Of a stretch of DNA of 24,583 nt, positions 9,158 through 18,495 are shown piece after piece. Location of the stretch: NCBI GenBank assembly GCA_003427395.1, contig BFEA01000058.1, positions 1,357,679 to 1,382,261 on the forward strand. Direction: 5' to 3'. The DNA is from Chara braunii (Eukaryota; Streptophyta; Charophyceae; Charales; Characeae). The notes under the pieces were generated by a model. The model saw only the letters and a list, made by a program, of their open reading frames with translations, searched no databases and was not told the origin of the DNA. Within the stretch, counting starts at the first letter, position 1. The number at the start of each line of letters is the position of its first letter. Position numbers and translations under genes: made by a program.

Positions 9158-10324
9158 AAGAAGCCGGACCAGGTGCAGGGATTCTACAAACTAAATACGT
9201 CCCTGCTAACCTTAGAATGCTTTAAAATCTATCTAAAGGATGTCTGGGCCTACTGGCGCCAGCAAAAGGACCTGATCNGCGATGACATACTATGGTTCAA
9301 AAACGGCCTGGCATTCTTGGGCCGCAAGTGCAACGAATACTCAAAGCTTCTCGCAGCCCGCCGCCACGCGGAGGAAATCAAGCTCCAGCGCCGACTGCAC
9401 CAACTCCAGCAACAAGAAGACGACATGAGTGACGCCATACACCTAACAGAAATCGCAGAGGAGATTCAAACAGTTGAAGCCCAGATCCTGCAAAAAATGG
9501 AATACCGCTGGCAGGGCCTTCGGATCCGGGGAAAACTACAAAAATACAATGCGGAAGGAACCATGGACACTAGATTTTTCGCAATGGCTAAAGTGCGACT
9601 TGGAAGAATAACGATAGAGGCCCTGACAGACCCCCAAAACCATCACGGGCCACTAGTCACGTCAACAGCAGCCTGCACACAGATAGCGAGAGATTTTTAT
9701 CAGAATCTCTTCACCTCGGAGTGCAGCACACAACCAGAGGAGCAAAGAACCCAGGCCATCGAGGAGTTTTTGCTCCCCCTTACCAAAACACTGTCAGAAC
9801 AGCAGAGAGAGCTACTAGAAAAGCCACTCACAAAAGAGGAGGTAAGGACCGCGCTGCTGCAGATGGAAAACGAGAAAACACCCGGAATAGATGGTCTGCC
9901 GAAAGAATTTTGGGAGGAGATGTGGGGAGATATGTCGCAAGACTTGATGGGGTACTATAACGCACTATGGGAGGAGGGCCGGACAGGGAAGTTCGTGGGC
10001 CACGGGGTCCTAACACTTCTACATAAAAAAGGAGCAAAAACAGATATAAGAAACTTCCGACCGATTACACTCCTCACAGTGGTATATAAGATGGCGGCAA
10101 AAACACTGGCGAACCGTTTGACAGAAGTAATGGAAGACATCATACATCCCAATCAGACCGGGTTCATAAAAAACAGGAACATCCAAGACAATGTACTTTT
10201 AGTTAATGAAGTGATCAAGCTAGCGAGGCAGTCCAAACAAAACGCGACAATTATTTTCATCGATTTCGAAAAAGCCTATGATCACGCGGATTGGATCTTC
10301 CTGGATAAATGCCTGGAAAAGTGA
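9158..10324 (+). pseudogene. LINE ORF2, N-terminal half of the reverse transcriptase
   Basis: The frame is the same as the endonuclease. A long charged helical linker (about 9300-9560) precedes reverse-transcriptase blocks: KTPGIDGLPKEFWEEMW, LLHKKGAKTDIRNFRPITLL, the ANRL helix, IHPNQTGFIKNRNIQDN and IIFIDFEKAYD. The Asp of FEKAYD is the first catalytic aspartate. The frame stops at TGA 10322-10324, just after LDKCLEK. The sequence then jumps to text that normally lies well downstream, so the second catalytic block (YxDD) and the thumb are missing. Confidence 0.85.
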
Positions 10325-12118
10325 AGGGGGGACTAGGTATTATCGACCCGGCAACACAGGTTGAAGCCCTGGCCATCCAATGGCTTAAACGCCTGCTCTT
10401 CTACCCGAACACACCATGGGAAGGCTTGGCACTGGAAGAAATCTCGAGACTGGCCCCGGAAACACGGGCCAACATCAACCCCCTCATATGGCTCGAAAAC
10501 AGAGAGTGGTCAATTCCACGGCGACGACTGCGGCCGGCCACTACTGACAATAATTCACCTAGAGGAGGGGCAAGACAGGACTCATACAACGACCCCTTCA
10601 GGCCAAACCTTCTACAGACATGGAGACACCTCCCCCTGCCCGACAAAATCCAGCCAGAAAGATGAGAGGAGGTGGTCCGCCAACCACTATTTGGGAACAG
10701 AAAGATAATCAACACAAGCGGTCAGGTCCTACGCTCCATGGACTCCCCGTGGAAAGGATGGGTAAAAAAGGGAGTCCTCAGGATCGGCGACATCTGGGAT
10801 GAGGACAACAGAGACTGGATCACAAGAGATCAACTAAAGGAAAAGTTGAGGTACTACCACAGACCGGAGGAAGCGCTGGAAAACCTGATAGAATGTACTA
10901 TCCCCCTGAACTGCTGGAAAATCTTGAAGACGGGACCCTTGATACGAGAATCGGACTGGGTACTAATCCGGGGCCATCAGAGAGAAGTGGGTAAAGTGGC
11001 GCGCAAGAAATCACTAGAATCGGTGATGGTCGACATCTTCACAGTCATCAGTGACAACTCGCTCCACACATTCAATCCTGAACGGACAGAACGAGTGGAC
11101 CAGAGTGCCCTCTCACGAATTAGAGTGTTGACGGAGGGCGACAGATGGGTGGCGTACTCCCCGGAGACGCCGATCTCTCAGCTACCCATCGACCCCGACG
11201 AGTGGGTGTGGACGAACAAAACCATATAGGGGCAAGATCAGCACCCACACGCTGTATGGAATCACAGTTAAAGCAACATATAGAATGCTTCGGCCAAAGA
11301 CAGACTTGCGGGACCGAGTGGAAGCGAGATGGATGAATCACTTAAACCTCAGCAAAGCTTCGCTCAGAAATGTTAAATGGTTCCAGTTATCCAAATCCAG
11401 ACCGGCCAACCTGATCTCCTTACAATGGCAAGTGGAACACCGATGCCTGCCAACCAACAATTGGTTGATTGATAGGACAAATCTCGAACAGAAAGGACTT
11501 GCCTTACCTTGGTGCAAATTGTGCTCAAACGCATTCCCATCCAGAAAGAGACCAGAGACAATAAAACACATCTTCTTCTAATGCCCAGGTGCAGTCTGGC
11601 TTTAGCGATGGTGGGACAGGATCTGGGACCAGTTGGGAACCGAGGCACCCTGGCCATGGGACTGGAAAGCTTTGATGTTTGAAATATGGCTATTGGAGCA
11701 CCCAGACGATTTCACCCGTAATATGTTCCAACAAGGGCGCAGGGCAGTATTATGGGCACTATGGAGACGACGCTGCACCTATGAGATGGAAGGAGTGCAG
11801 TTGGACGGACCAGAATTTACGGAGAGCATCCAGCAAATCATAACTGCAAAGTGGGAGGAAGTTAAAACGCGAATCAAACACACCCACACACATAAAGACA
11901 TACAACAGACAATACAAAGGTTCTGCAAAGAATGGCTCGGAGGGGAAACCGGGGGGAGAGTGGGGAAAGTGGAATGGAAAGGAGGTGAGGAGGGGCAGGA
12001 GGCAGGACACGACAGTGAGCAGATCACCCGGGACTACAGACTCCTCTTCAATGATTGGACCATCCCGTTGCGCCCAAATGACCAATTCCCCGACTTCCCC
12101 CCCCCCCCCAGCAAATAG
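10325..12118 (+). pseudogene. LINE ORF2, C-terminal region with zf-RVT-type zinc finger
   Basis: It begins with VKGGLGIIDPATQVEALAI, a block that follows the reverse transcriptase in plant-type LINEs. A TGA at 10663-10665 interrupts it, and a frameshift near 11215-11225 moves coding sense to the frame used to the end. The zinc-finger region (11400-11620) shows WQVEHRCLPTNNWL, CKLC and then ETIKHIFF before CPGAVWL, matching the usual Cys-Cys-His-Cys order. It is broken by TAA 11579-11581 and by a TAG near 11603 where Trp is expected. The reading frame ends at TAG 12116-12118 after a Pro run encoded by a poly-C tract. Confidence 0.8.
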
Positions 12119-12450
12119 CTTAGTAGGTAAGGCATGGTACGAGGGAGAGTGAGGCTACTAGGGCTTAAGGCAAGAATCAGGCGGCCCAAGAGAAGGGCTG
12201 AAGAGGCAGACCTGCAGGCGAGGATAGGAAGGGGACATGGGACAGGAGCTTCCTCTTTTGTTCTACTGTTTGCAGTACAGAGTTCCCATATAAACCTGCA
12301 CAGTCAATCCTTTGGAGACCAGAGTAATCAATGCTGGCAAGTTTCTTCTTCCTTTCTTTTTCCTTCTGTCCACATCAATCAATTCTGTATATGGGACGCT
12401 GGACCCGTTTTCCAGCAGGTGAAGCTCCCCACCAATAGATGGAGCCTCCC
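12119..12450 (+). other. LINE 3' untranslated region
   Basis: This lies between the ORF2 stop and the assembly gap, with no credible ORF. It contains T-rich and CTTTC-rich segments and runs toward the poly-A tail, the expected place for a LINE 3' UTR. Confidence 0.65.
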
Positions 12451-12555
12451 NNNNNNNNNNNNNNNNNNNNNNNNNNNNNNNNNNNNNNNNNNNNNNNNNN
12501 NNNNNNNNNNNNNNNNNNNNNNNNNNNNNNNNNNNNNNNNNNNNNNNNNNNNNNN
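12451..12555. other. assembly gap (105 N)
   Basis: 105 undetermined bases directly before a 19-base A run. It probably covers the last bases of the LINE 3' UTR and part of its poly-A tail. The true length is unknown. Confidence 0.95.
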
Positions 12556-12574
12556 AAAAAAAAAAAAAAAAAAA
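12556..12574 (+). other. poly-A tail of the LINE
   Basis: Nineteen A residues follow the gap, then unrelated sequence (GATGCCTGTGG). This marks the 3' end of the LINE insertion on the + strand. Confidence 0.75.
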
Positions 12575-12750
12575 GATGCCTGTGGTCAGCTCGTTCTCGC
12601 GACCGAGACAAGCTTCCTAATAAGAGTTCGAATCGAGACAGAAAACAGGTCACCTCGAAATCTAGCCCCGCATTGCTCTTCGAATGACACAGAATTGCTC
12701 CTCGAACACCTGCCCCAAGCTTCCTAATAAAAGTCCCTCCTTGCTCCTGC
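12575..12750. repeat. gene-free segment with a 15-bp direct repeat
   Basis: CAAGCTTCCTAATAA occurs exactly at 12609-12623 and 12716-12730, 107 bp apart, each followed by (G/A)AGT. A second short repeat, TTGCTC(T/C)TCGAA, occurs near 12673 and 12695. Their nature is unknown. Confidence 0.6.
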
Positions 12751-12862
12751 CTCTCTCGCTCTGTCCCTTTCTCTCTCTCTCTCCCTCTCTCTCTCCCTCT
12801 CTCTCTCTTTCTCTCCCTCTCTCTCCATTTCTCTCCCTCCCTCTCTCTCTCTTTCTCTTGCT
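12751..12862. repeat. (CT)n microsatellite, imperfect
   Basis: A run of CT and CCCT/CTTT units of about 110 bp. It produces long Arg/Glu-rich and Ser/Leu-rich open frames in other readings; these are artefacts of the repeat. Confidence 0.95.
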
Positions 12863-14990
12863 CGCGTGCGCTGTAGAGTGTCGCAGATACCCTGGCGCCC
12901 GCTCCCGTCTCTCCTGCGTCAGCCCGCGGTTGTGTTCGTGCGTGCAGCCCGTCGCCGGGTGCGAGTGCGCTCGTGCGTGCGGTCTTCCTCGTGCGCCTCT
13001 CCTTTTTCGCACGTTGCCTCCCTCTTATATACTTGATTTCCGAACCTTCCTCTCGATATCGATTCACCACCCCTTACTTCCTTACCAATCGCTTTCCTAG
13101 TTCTCACCTTGGAGGTCCTGTGGTCGAAAATTTCGGCTCTTCCCGCCAAATTCTTCTTTTTTTTTGAAATTTTCATCTTCCCTTCTTCCCTCCATTCCCT
13201 GTTGAAGGTTGCCTGCATTGCTACAGTTCGTGGTTCCCCGCTCTCGAAGCTCCGCGAATTAGATATTCTCGTCCTTCGGTCCCGCTGCACCTTCCCTCTT
13301 TCTTTCCTCAATCCCTCATGCTAACCCATCCCCCAATCACATCCTTTCTTGGTCTCTTTTCGAGGATTGGCGAGGAGCGGGGCATTTTCCCGTCTCCCTT
13401 CTTCAAGATTATTTCCTAACTGCCCGACCAGTTCCCGGACCCCCTTTCAACGTTTTTTTTTTTTTTAAATCCTCACGTGGCGCTTCGTCTCCCGTTGGCC
13501 CCCTCGTTCTTGGTGCATGCATCTTTCCTCATATCTAAGCCGCGTGCCTGCTTCTAAAATCCATGCCGAGCCGCTTCTTCCTGTGCTGATCGGTGGGTCC
13601 CCCCCTTCCCCCGATTCTTCGCCTCTCTTTTCCCTTTTCGGACGATCTCTGGCACTCACTTTGCAACACTCGCTCGTCTTCGGTCAAGCTGGTCCCACCG
13701 CATTCTCGCCAGGTCAGGGTCACGATGGGTTCACTGCTGCTGCCAGCACTCGCATTTGGAAGATCAATGGTAGATCATTCAAGGATCTCCCCGTGCCCAT
13801 CGCTCTTTCCTTGTCCTGACCGTTGGTGGTCTCTCTTCCTCCCACGCACTCAAGCACTCCCCCTGACCCTCCTCCACTTCTATTCTGCCAACACGGCGCC
13901 GGTTCACCTGGCCCCCGGAGGAAGCCCTCGCACCTGAGCCCAGAGCTGGCTCATTTTTGAGTTGGGCTCGTGTAAAGGCCGGCGTCCCCGACAGTTATCC
14001 AGCCCGACGGGATCCACCCCCAGCGTCTCGGTTTCCTCCCCCCATAGTTGTTTCCACCAATCACGTCTTCGCTCACGAATTCTAGTTTCCTCGTTTATCC
14101 CTCCGTCCTTTCCCCCTTCTCATTCGAAACCCTGTTCCACCACCCATCACCCTCCGATCGTCACCCCCGAAACGCCCAGGCTTTGGTCAGTGCGCCCTTC
14201 TATCCCGGTCTCTGCTCCGGACCCTTGGCTAGGTCGAAGAAGCCCTCGGCTTTTAATTCCGAACCCCCCCCCTCCCTCGAGTGGCAGTTGATTCTGGATT
14301 TCAAATCGAACCGAGTGAAGAAGATTGCGGTCTCTCCTCGTATCGCACCCTGGGCCGGAGGCGAGCTGACCCTGCTGCATACCCTTGCGGTAGTTTGGTA
14401 ATCTTTCAGACCCGTGGCCCCGGCTTCTCACTCGCCCTCGGCTTTTGATCCGGCCCAGGTCCACTCCGACGAGCGCCTTCTGCTCCGTACTTTCTGTCTT
14501 TGATGCCGAAACTTCAATCCTTCAGGATCTGCCTGAGCCCGCTTGAGACCAAGGTTCAATCCGTTACTCCAACCAGTCAAAGGGTTAGTACGAGGACCCG
14601 GATGCCCGAGTCCATCCACAACCCCCATGCCCACACGCACGCATACGTCAAAACCAAGCAAAATCAGCAAAAAAAGGGAAAAAAAATGGTATTTATTTCA
14701 AAGAAAAACCTTCGGCTGGTAGACAGCCGCCCGACAACCAGCCCACACCCCAATTTTCGCCGTCCCTGGCGAGCTTCTCTCACGACCCTTTCTTTCTACC
14801 GGTGCCCATACCCCATGTTTATCTTTGAAGTGTATTTCTCGTTTCATCCCGTTTCCTTGGTTCAATTAACCCCCCCCATTGTCTAGTCACGTTGTCGTCC
14901 TTCCCTTTATCCCCACCTTTTAACTATGATACACGACCCACAATACATTCCTCCATTTTGGATCCATAGGCCCCTTACGACCCCTGTCGC
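12863..14990. other. pyrimidine-rich spacer without a recognisable gene
   Basis: About 2.1 kb of C/T-rich + strand with short poly-T runs (near 13158 and 13458), poly-C runs (near 13602, 14264 and 14870), a TATATA at 13025 and many short frames without coding character. The part nearest the Ty3-type element may hold its 3' LTR, since the element reads on the minus strand and ends at 15086. I could not find TG/CA ends, a second LTR copy or a clear polypurine tract. The eight-C run at 14870-14877 is a possible polypurine tract on the minus strand. Confidence 0.5.
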
Positions 14991-15085
14991 ACTAACTAAG
15001 GCACATTCTCGCTTCCCTACCATGGTACAATTTCCCTTCTCGGAACATGTTTTCCTAACTATGGTACAATATTCCCCAAGCGACC
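14991..15085 (-). repeat. short degenerate repeats just downstream of the integrase
   Basis: On the minus strand three related segments follow the integrase stop: TTGTACCATAGTTAGG, TTGTACCATGGTAGGG and ATGTGCCTTAGTTAGTG, spaced about 40 and 30 bp. They may be regulatory or spacer repeats of the retroelement. No function can be assigned. Confidence 0.45.
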
Positions 15086-17146
15086 CTATGCCCGTCCTCG
15101 TCTCCTCATCCTCTTTTCGTGTCTCTCTCTCTTTCGTTTCCTCTCTTCTCTCTTCCGTCTGGTTCTCAAAGCTTTTCTTGAGGCTTTCCTCCTTTCTCTT
15201 AGCCTTTGTTTTTCTAACCGGTACGCGTCACCGTCATCCTCTTTAGGTCGTTTCTTTTTCCTAGGGGTCTTTGGAAGGGCAGGTTTCCGAAGCTGGTACC
15301 TTTTCCTCAGGGGACGAGAAGGGGCTTCTTGTTTGGAGGTCTCCCCTCTTTCGCAGGTTATGGTCACCTCTGTGCCAATGGCTTCCTTCTCTTTCCGCTT
15401 AGGCCCCTCCCCAAGGGTCCCTCTTGATCGGAAGATTTTGAGACGAGCCCCCGCGATAGGGTCCCGTAGCCTACTCCCATCTAATTCTGCCAGCATGTAA
15501 GCTCCCCCATCCAATCTCTTCAGGACCTTATACGGTCCCATCCATCGGTTCGCCAATTTTCGGCTCCAGGTCTTTTCTAGTGACGAATTATACATCAGCA
15601 CTAGGTCGTCAACCCCTATCGGTGCCTTTCGGACCCACAGATTCTTGTCCCACCTATCTTTCCCTTTCACCCTCTCTCTCTCGATGTTTTCACTGGTCGT
15701 GGTTACCTCGGCATCCAAGTTCTCGGCTATCTGCTGTATCCTGGCCTCCAACAGCTCACTCCTAGACATGTTGGTTCGCCATGAGACACTCGTCCAAGTG
15801 TCAATGTGGAATTCGATGGGTAGGGGACAATGCCTACCAAACCAAAGGGTGTAAGGAGGGTACCCTGTACTGGATTTGACCGTGATATTATCGGCCCAAA
15901 CAGCGTGCCGCAAATATCTCGACCACTGTTCAGGGCGGCCTTTGCACCATTTCGCTAGAGCGTCCATAAGCGTCTGGTGACCCCTTTCCACCGGTGCATT
16001 GCTTTGGGGGTGATACGCGGTCGTATAGGCTGCCCTTATTCCTGCTTTTTCCAATAACCCCTTTACCTTCTGGCTTAAGAACTCAGCGCCCCTATCCATG
16101 ACTATTCTCCCGATGCACCCATACCGCGCGATATACTATAGGAGAAATTCACTCACCTCCTCCGCCGTCTTTTTCTTAATGACCTTTGCTTCTACGAATC
16201 CGGTGAGGTCATCCCGGATATTTATTATATACCGAAGACCCCCGACCCCTTTTGGCATGGTCACTAAGTCTATATGGACCTTCTCGCCTGGAACCGTGGG
16301 AAACGACGGGACTAAGGGCTCTTTGTACCGAACCGTCGCCCTCTTCTGGCAGTCCTCACACGTAGAGCAGTACTGTTCCACTTCCGTGTATTGTCCGTCC
16401 CACCAATAAAGCCTACGGACCTTATCGAAAGTACCCTTCACCCCCCTATGACCCGCAACGACCCCGTCGTGGAGTTCCTCTATGACCGCCCTTCTTTCCT
16501 CCGGATCGCACAGTACCCTCATGGGTATCGCAAACTTGGTAGGCCTTTTGAAGAGATGGCCTCCCTGCAGGCAATACCCCAGCGCCTCTTGCAGGATTCT
16601 TTCAGTCCCAGTTTCCCTACCGGCCAAGTACAGTCCTATGTCTCGGTACTTCCCGTCGTAGAGATTCGTGAGAAAAGTCCTTGGACCCCCTTCTTCCCCT
16701 CGGCTGCTTCCAGCTACTTGCGCCCTATTAGCGGAAACTTTCATCATCTCTTCTTTGGTCATCGTCACTTCTTCCTCCTTAAGCCTAGGCAAGTCTTCCT
16801 CACGAATGGGAAGCCGGGACAACCCGTTCGCGACCTGGTTCTTGGTCCCCGATATCCTCTCGACCCTGTAGTCGTAAAGCCTAATATGAATCATCCAGCG
16901 TGCGATGGTCGGATCGGTCAGCGAGAAATCGTTTTGGAAGACAGCGGCCACGGCGGTCGGGTCCACCCTTAGGAGAAATCGTCGTCCGTATAGGTAGTGA
17001 CGGAAAGCTTTTAGGCAGTGCAGTACCCCTAACACCTCCTTTTTGAATTGGCTATAATTTCTCTCAGCAGGGTTCAAGGACCGACTTTCGAATCGCAACG
17101 GTCTCTCTTTCCCCTCTTCATCCTTTTGCGACAGGAGACCTCCCAC
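15086..17146 (-). pseudogene. RNase H (most) and integrase of the Ty3-type element
   Basis: RNase H continues with GGLLSQKDEEG, RPLRFESRSLNPAERNYS and the DYRVERISGTKNQVANGLSR end. Integrase starts with a His-His-Cys-Cys finger (LHDGVVAGHRG, then YCSTCEDC). The core has VHIDLV, then VMDRGAEF and APVERGHQ, giving the catalytic Asp-Asp-Glu. A TAG at 16136-16138 splits the core in frame. After the core come a GPY/F-like module (WMGPYKVLKRLDGG) and a highly basic Arg/Lys tail to TAG 15086. No chromodomain is evident. Integrase joins element DNA to the host genome. Apart from the stop, its key residues look intact. Confidence 0.85.
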
Positions 17147-18495
17147 TTAATGAGGCCCAACGTTCGTGGACACAATGAACGGGCAACCCTCCTCGTCCTC
17201 GAAGAACGGGACTCCTAGGATATCCCCACCCTCGCGGAACTCCCCCTTCAAAGTTTCCATAGCCGCGGCTTGTTCCTCTCCCCAAACCCATCCTTCCGAT
17301 TTTCTGAGGAGTCTTCTAAGGGGTTCTGCTTTCTCTCCATAGGCTTTTATGAAGATTCTCAAGTAGCCCACTACCCCTAGAAATACCGGACCTCCGTTAT
17401 GGATCTGAGCGGCGAAGGCCAGGTCATCAACTTCACTAATTTCTCGGGATCGGGTCTCTGCTCCTTCTTATCGCAAATGAACCCTAATATCTTGATGGAG
17501 GATACAGCCCAACGACTCTTAGTTCCACTTACCGTAAGGTTGGCATCATCTAATTTCTCAAGGACGTCTCTGACATCTTTCATGTGGTCGGCCACAAACT
17601 TTCTAACCCCCGGGAAAACCTCGGTCTCATCCCTCTCGACCGGCCCTTTTATCGGGAAGTCATCCAGGAAGACCTCTACCTTCTCTGGTATGAACTCCTT
17701 AAGGACCGCGATCATGACCCTCTGGAATACTGCTACCCCATTCGTCCAACCCATCGGAACCACCATCATTTGAACCAGCCCTAAGGGTGTATGCATGGCG
17801 GTCATGTGCCTGTCCCAGTAATCTAAGGGAATCTCGTCATACCCCGAGAAGAGGTCGCAGATAGAGTATATTGAGCGACCCGCCGATCCTTCCGCTAGCA
17901 AGTCGACCTCAGGTATAGACCCCACATCTCTTATGGTGACCGCATTGGTCCTTTGGAGGTTTTGGATCCATCTCAGTTTGTTGCTACCCCCTTTCCTTAG
18001 AAAGAACCACTTATTGGAGTAGGCACTCTCGCAAAGCTCAGCGACGAATGTCCTGATCTTTTCCTTGATGAAGGTCACTATCTCTTCTTTGTCCTTTGGA
18101 GCGTACTTCCACTGAGGCCTGTCTTTCGAGGGCACGTGTGGGACCGTGTGGATCCGGGCTGGCTCAGCATACCTTGGGTCGATTCTCCCCCTCTCCGAGT
18201 CATCAAAGGCAATGACCTTATCGCAACCCCTTAAGGTCATCGCTATAAACCCTTTTTCTTCCTCCGTGAGGTTCCCATCTCCTATATCCATTTTGGCTAG
18301 TCTATCGGCCGTTATCCTTTGCCCTTTCGTCTCTTTCCTCTTCCGGATGATATCGGCTCTCTCCTCTTCCGATATCGTAGCCTCCCCCGTTCTATCCCGG
18401 CTGACTGCGGCGGGTTTTACCTTCTCCGCCACAGTTTTGTGCTTCTTAATTCCGCCGGCTAGGGGAATCCCTCCAAAAAAGACATACTCACGCAT
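17147..18495 (-). pseudogene. reverse transcriptase and start of RNase H of the Ty3-type element
   Basis: Copies element RNA into DNA. Blocks in order: SAYSNKWFFLRKGG, LRWIQNLQRTNAVT (Asp is usual where Asn precedes LQ), YSICDLFSGYDEI with the first catalytic Asp, VVPMGWTNGVAVFQ, and VEVFLDDFPIKGP, where FLDD takes the place of YxDD. A one-base shift near 17377 (after ITEVR) ends the frame; the next frame carries GYLRIFIKAYGEKAEPLRRLL and the RNase H start. There STNVGPH has Asn where the first catalytic Asp is expected, followed by TAA 17147-17149. The ATG at 18495 overlaps the protease by 37 nt, and entry is probably by frameshifting from protease. Confidence 0.85.
18448..18480 (-). promoter_or_regulatory. 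candidate -1 ribosomal frameshift site between protease and reverse transcriptase
   Basis: In the protease frame the minus strand reads T TTT TTG at 18480-18474, which fits the X XXY YYZ slippery pattern in the correct register. A -1 slip there moves exactly into the reverse-transcriptase frame. Five nt later a weak stem follows: ATTCC 18468-18464 pairs with GGAAT 18453-18449 around a 10-nt loop that contains the protease TAG. The stem is short, so any stronger pseudoknot is unproved. Confidence 0.5.

Larger units (their letters stand above)
6110..12574 (+). mobile_element. L1-type LINE (non-LTR retrotransposon), defective
   Basis: The order is ORF1 with a zinc knuckle, ORF2 with apurinic-type endonuclease, reverse transcriptase and C-terminal zinc finger, then a 3' UTR and poly-A tail. 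This is the standard layout of L1-clade elements of plants and algae. The copy is inactive: nonsense codons at 7708, 9155, 10663, 11579 and 11603, frameshifts near 6500 and 11220, and an internal deletion at about 10320. The 5' boundary is uncertain. Single ambiguous bases occur at 7605, 8671, 8888 and 9278, only inside this element. Confidence 0.9.

Noticed and set aside
12622-12640. GTTCGAATC, a tRNA/SINE B-box-like motif
   Set aside because: No A box at the right distance and no tRNA-like fold around it.
12375-13070. Long Arg/Glu-rich minus-strand frame
   Set aside because: It is the translation of the (CT)n microsatellite and runs across the assembly gap.
13140-13155. TTCCCGCCAAA, similar to an E2F site
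   Set aside because: A single short match with no gene in a position to be controlled by it.
14868-14880. Eight-C run as the element polypurine tract (minus-strand G run)
   Set aside because: No TG...CA LTR end next to it and no second LTR copy in the window to confirm it.
16391-16972. 193-codon + frame
   Set aside because: Antisense to RNase H/integrase, which has clear domain motifs.
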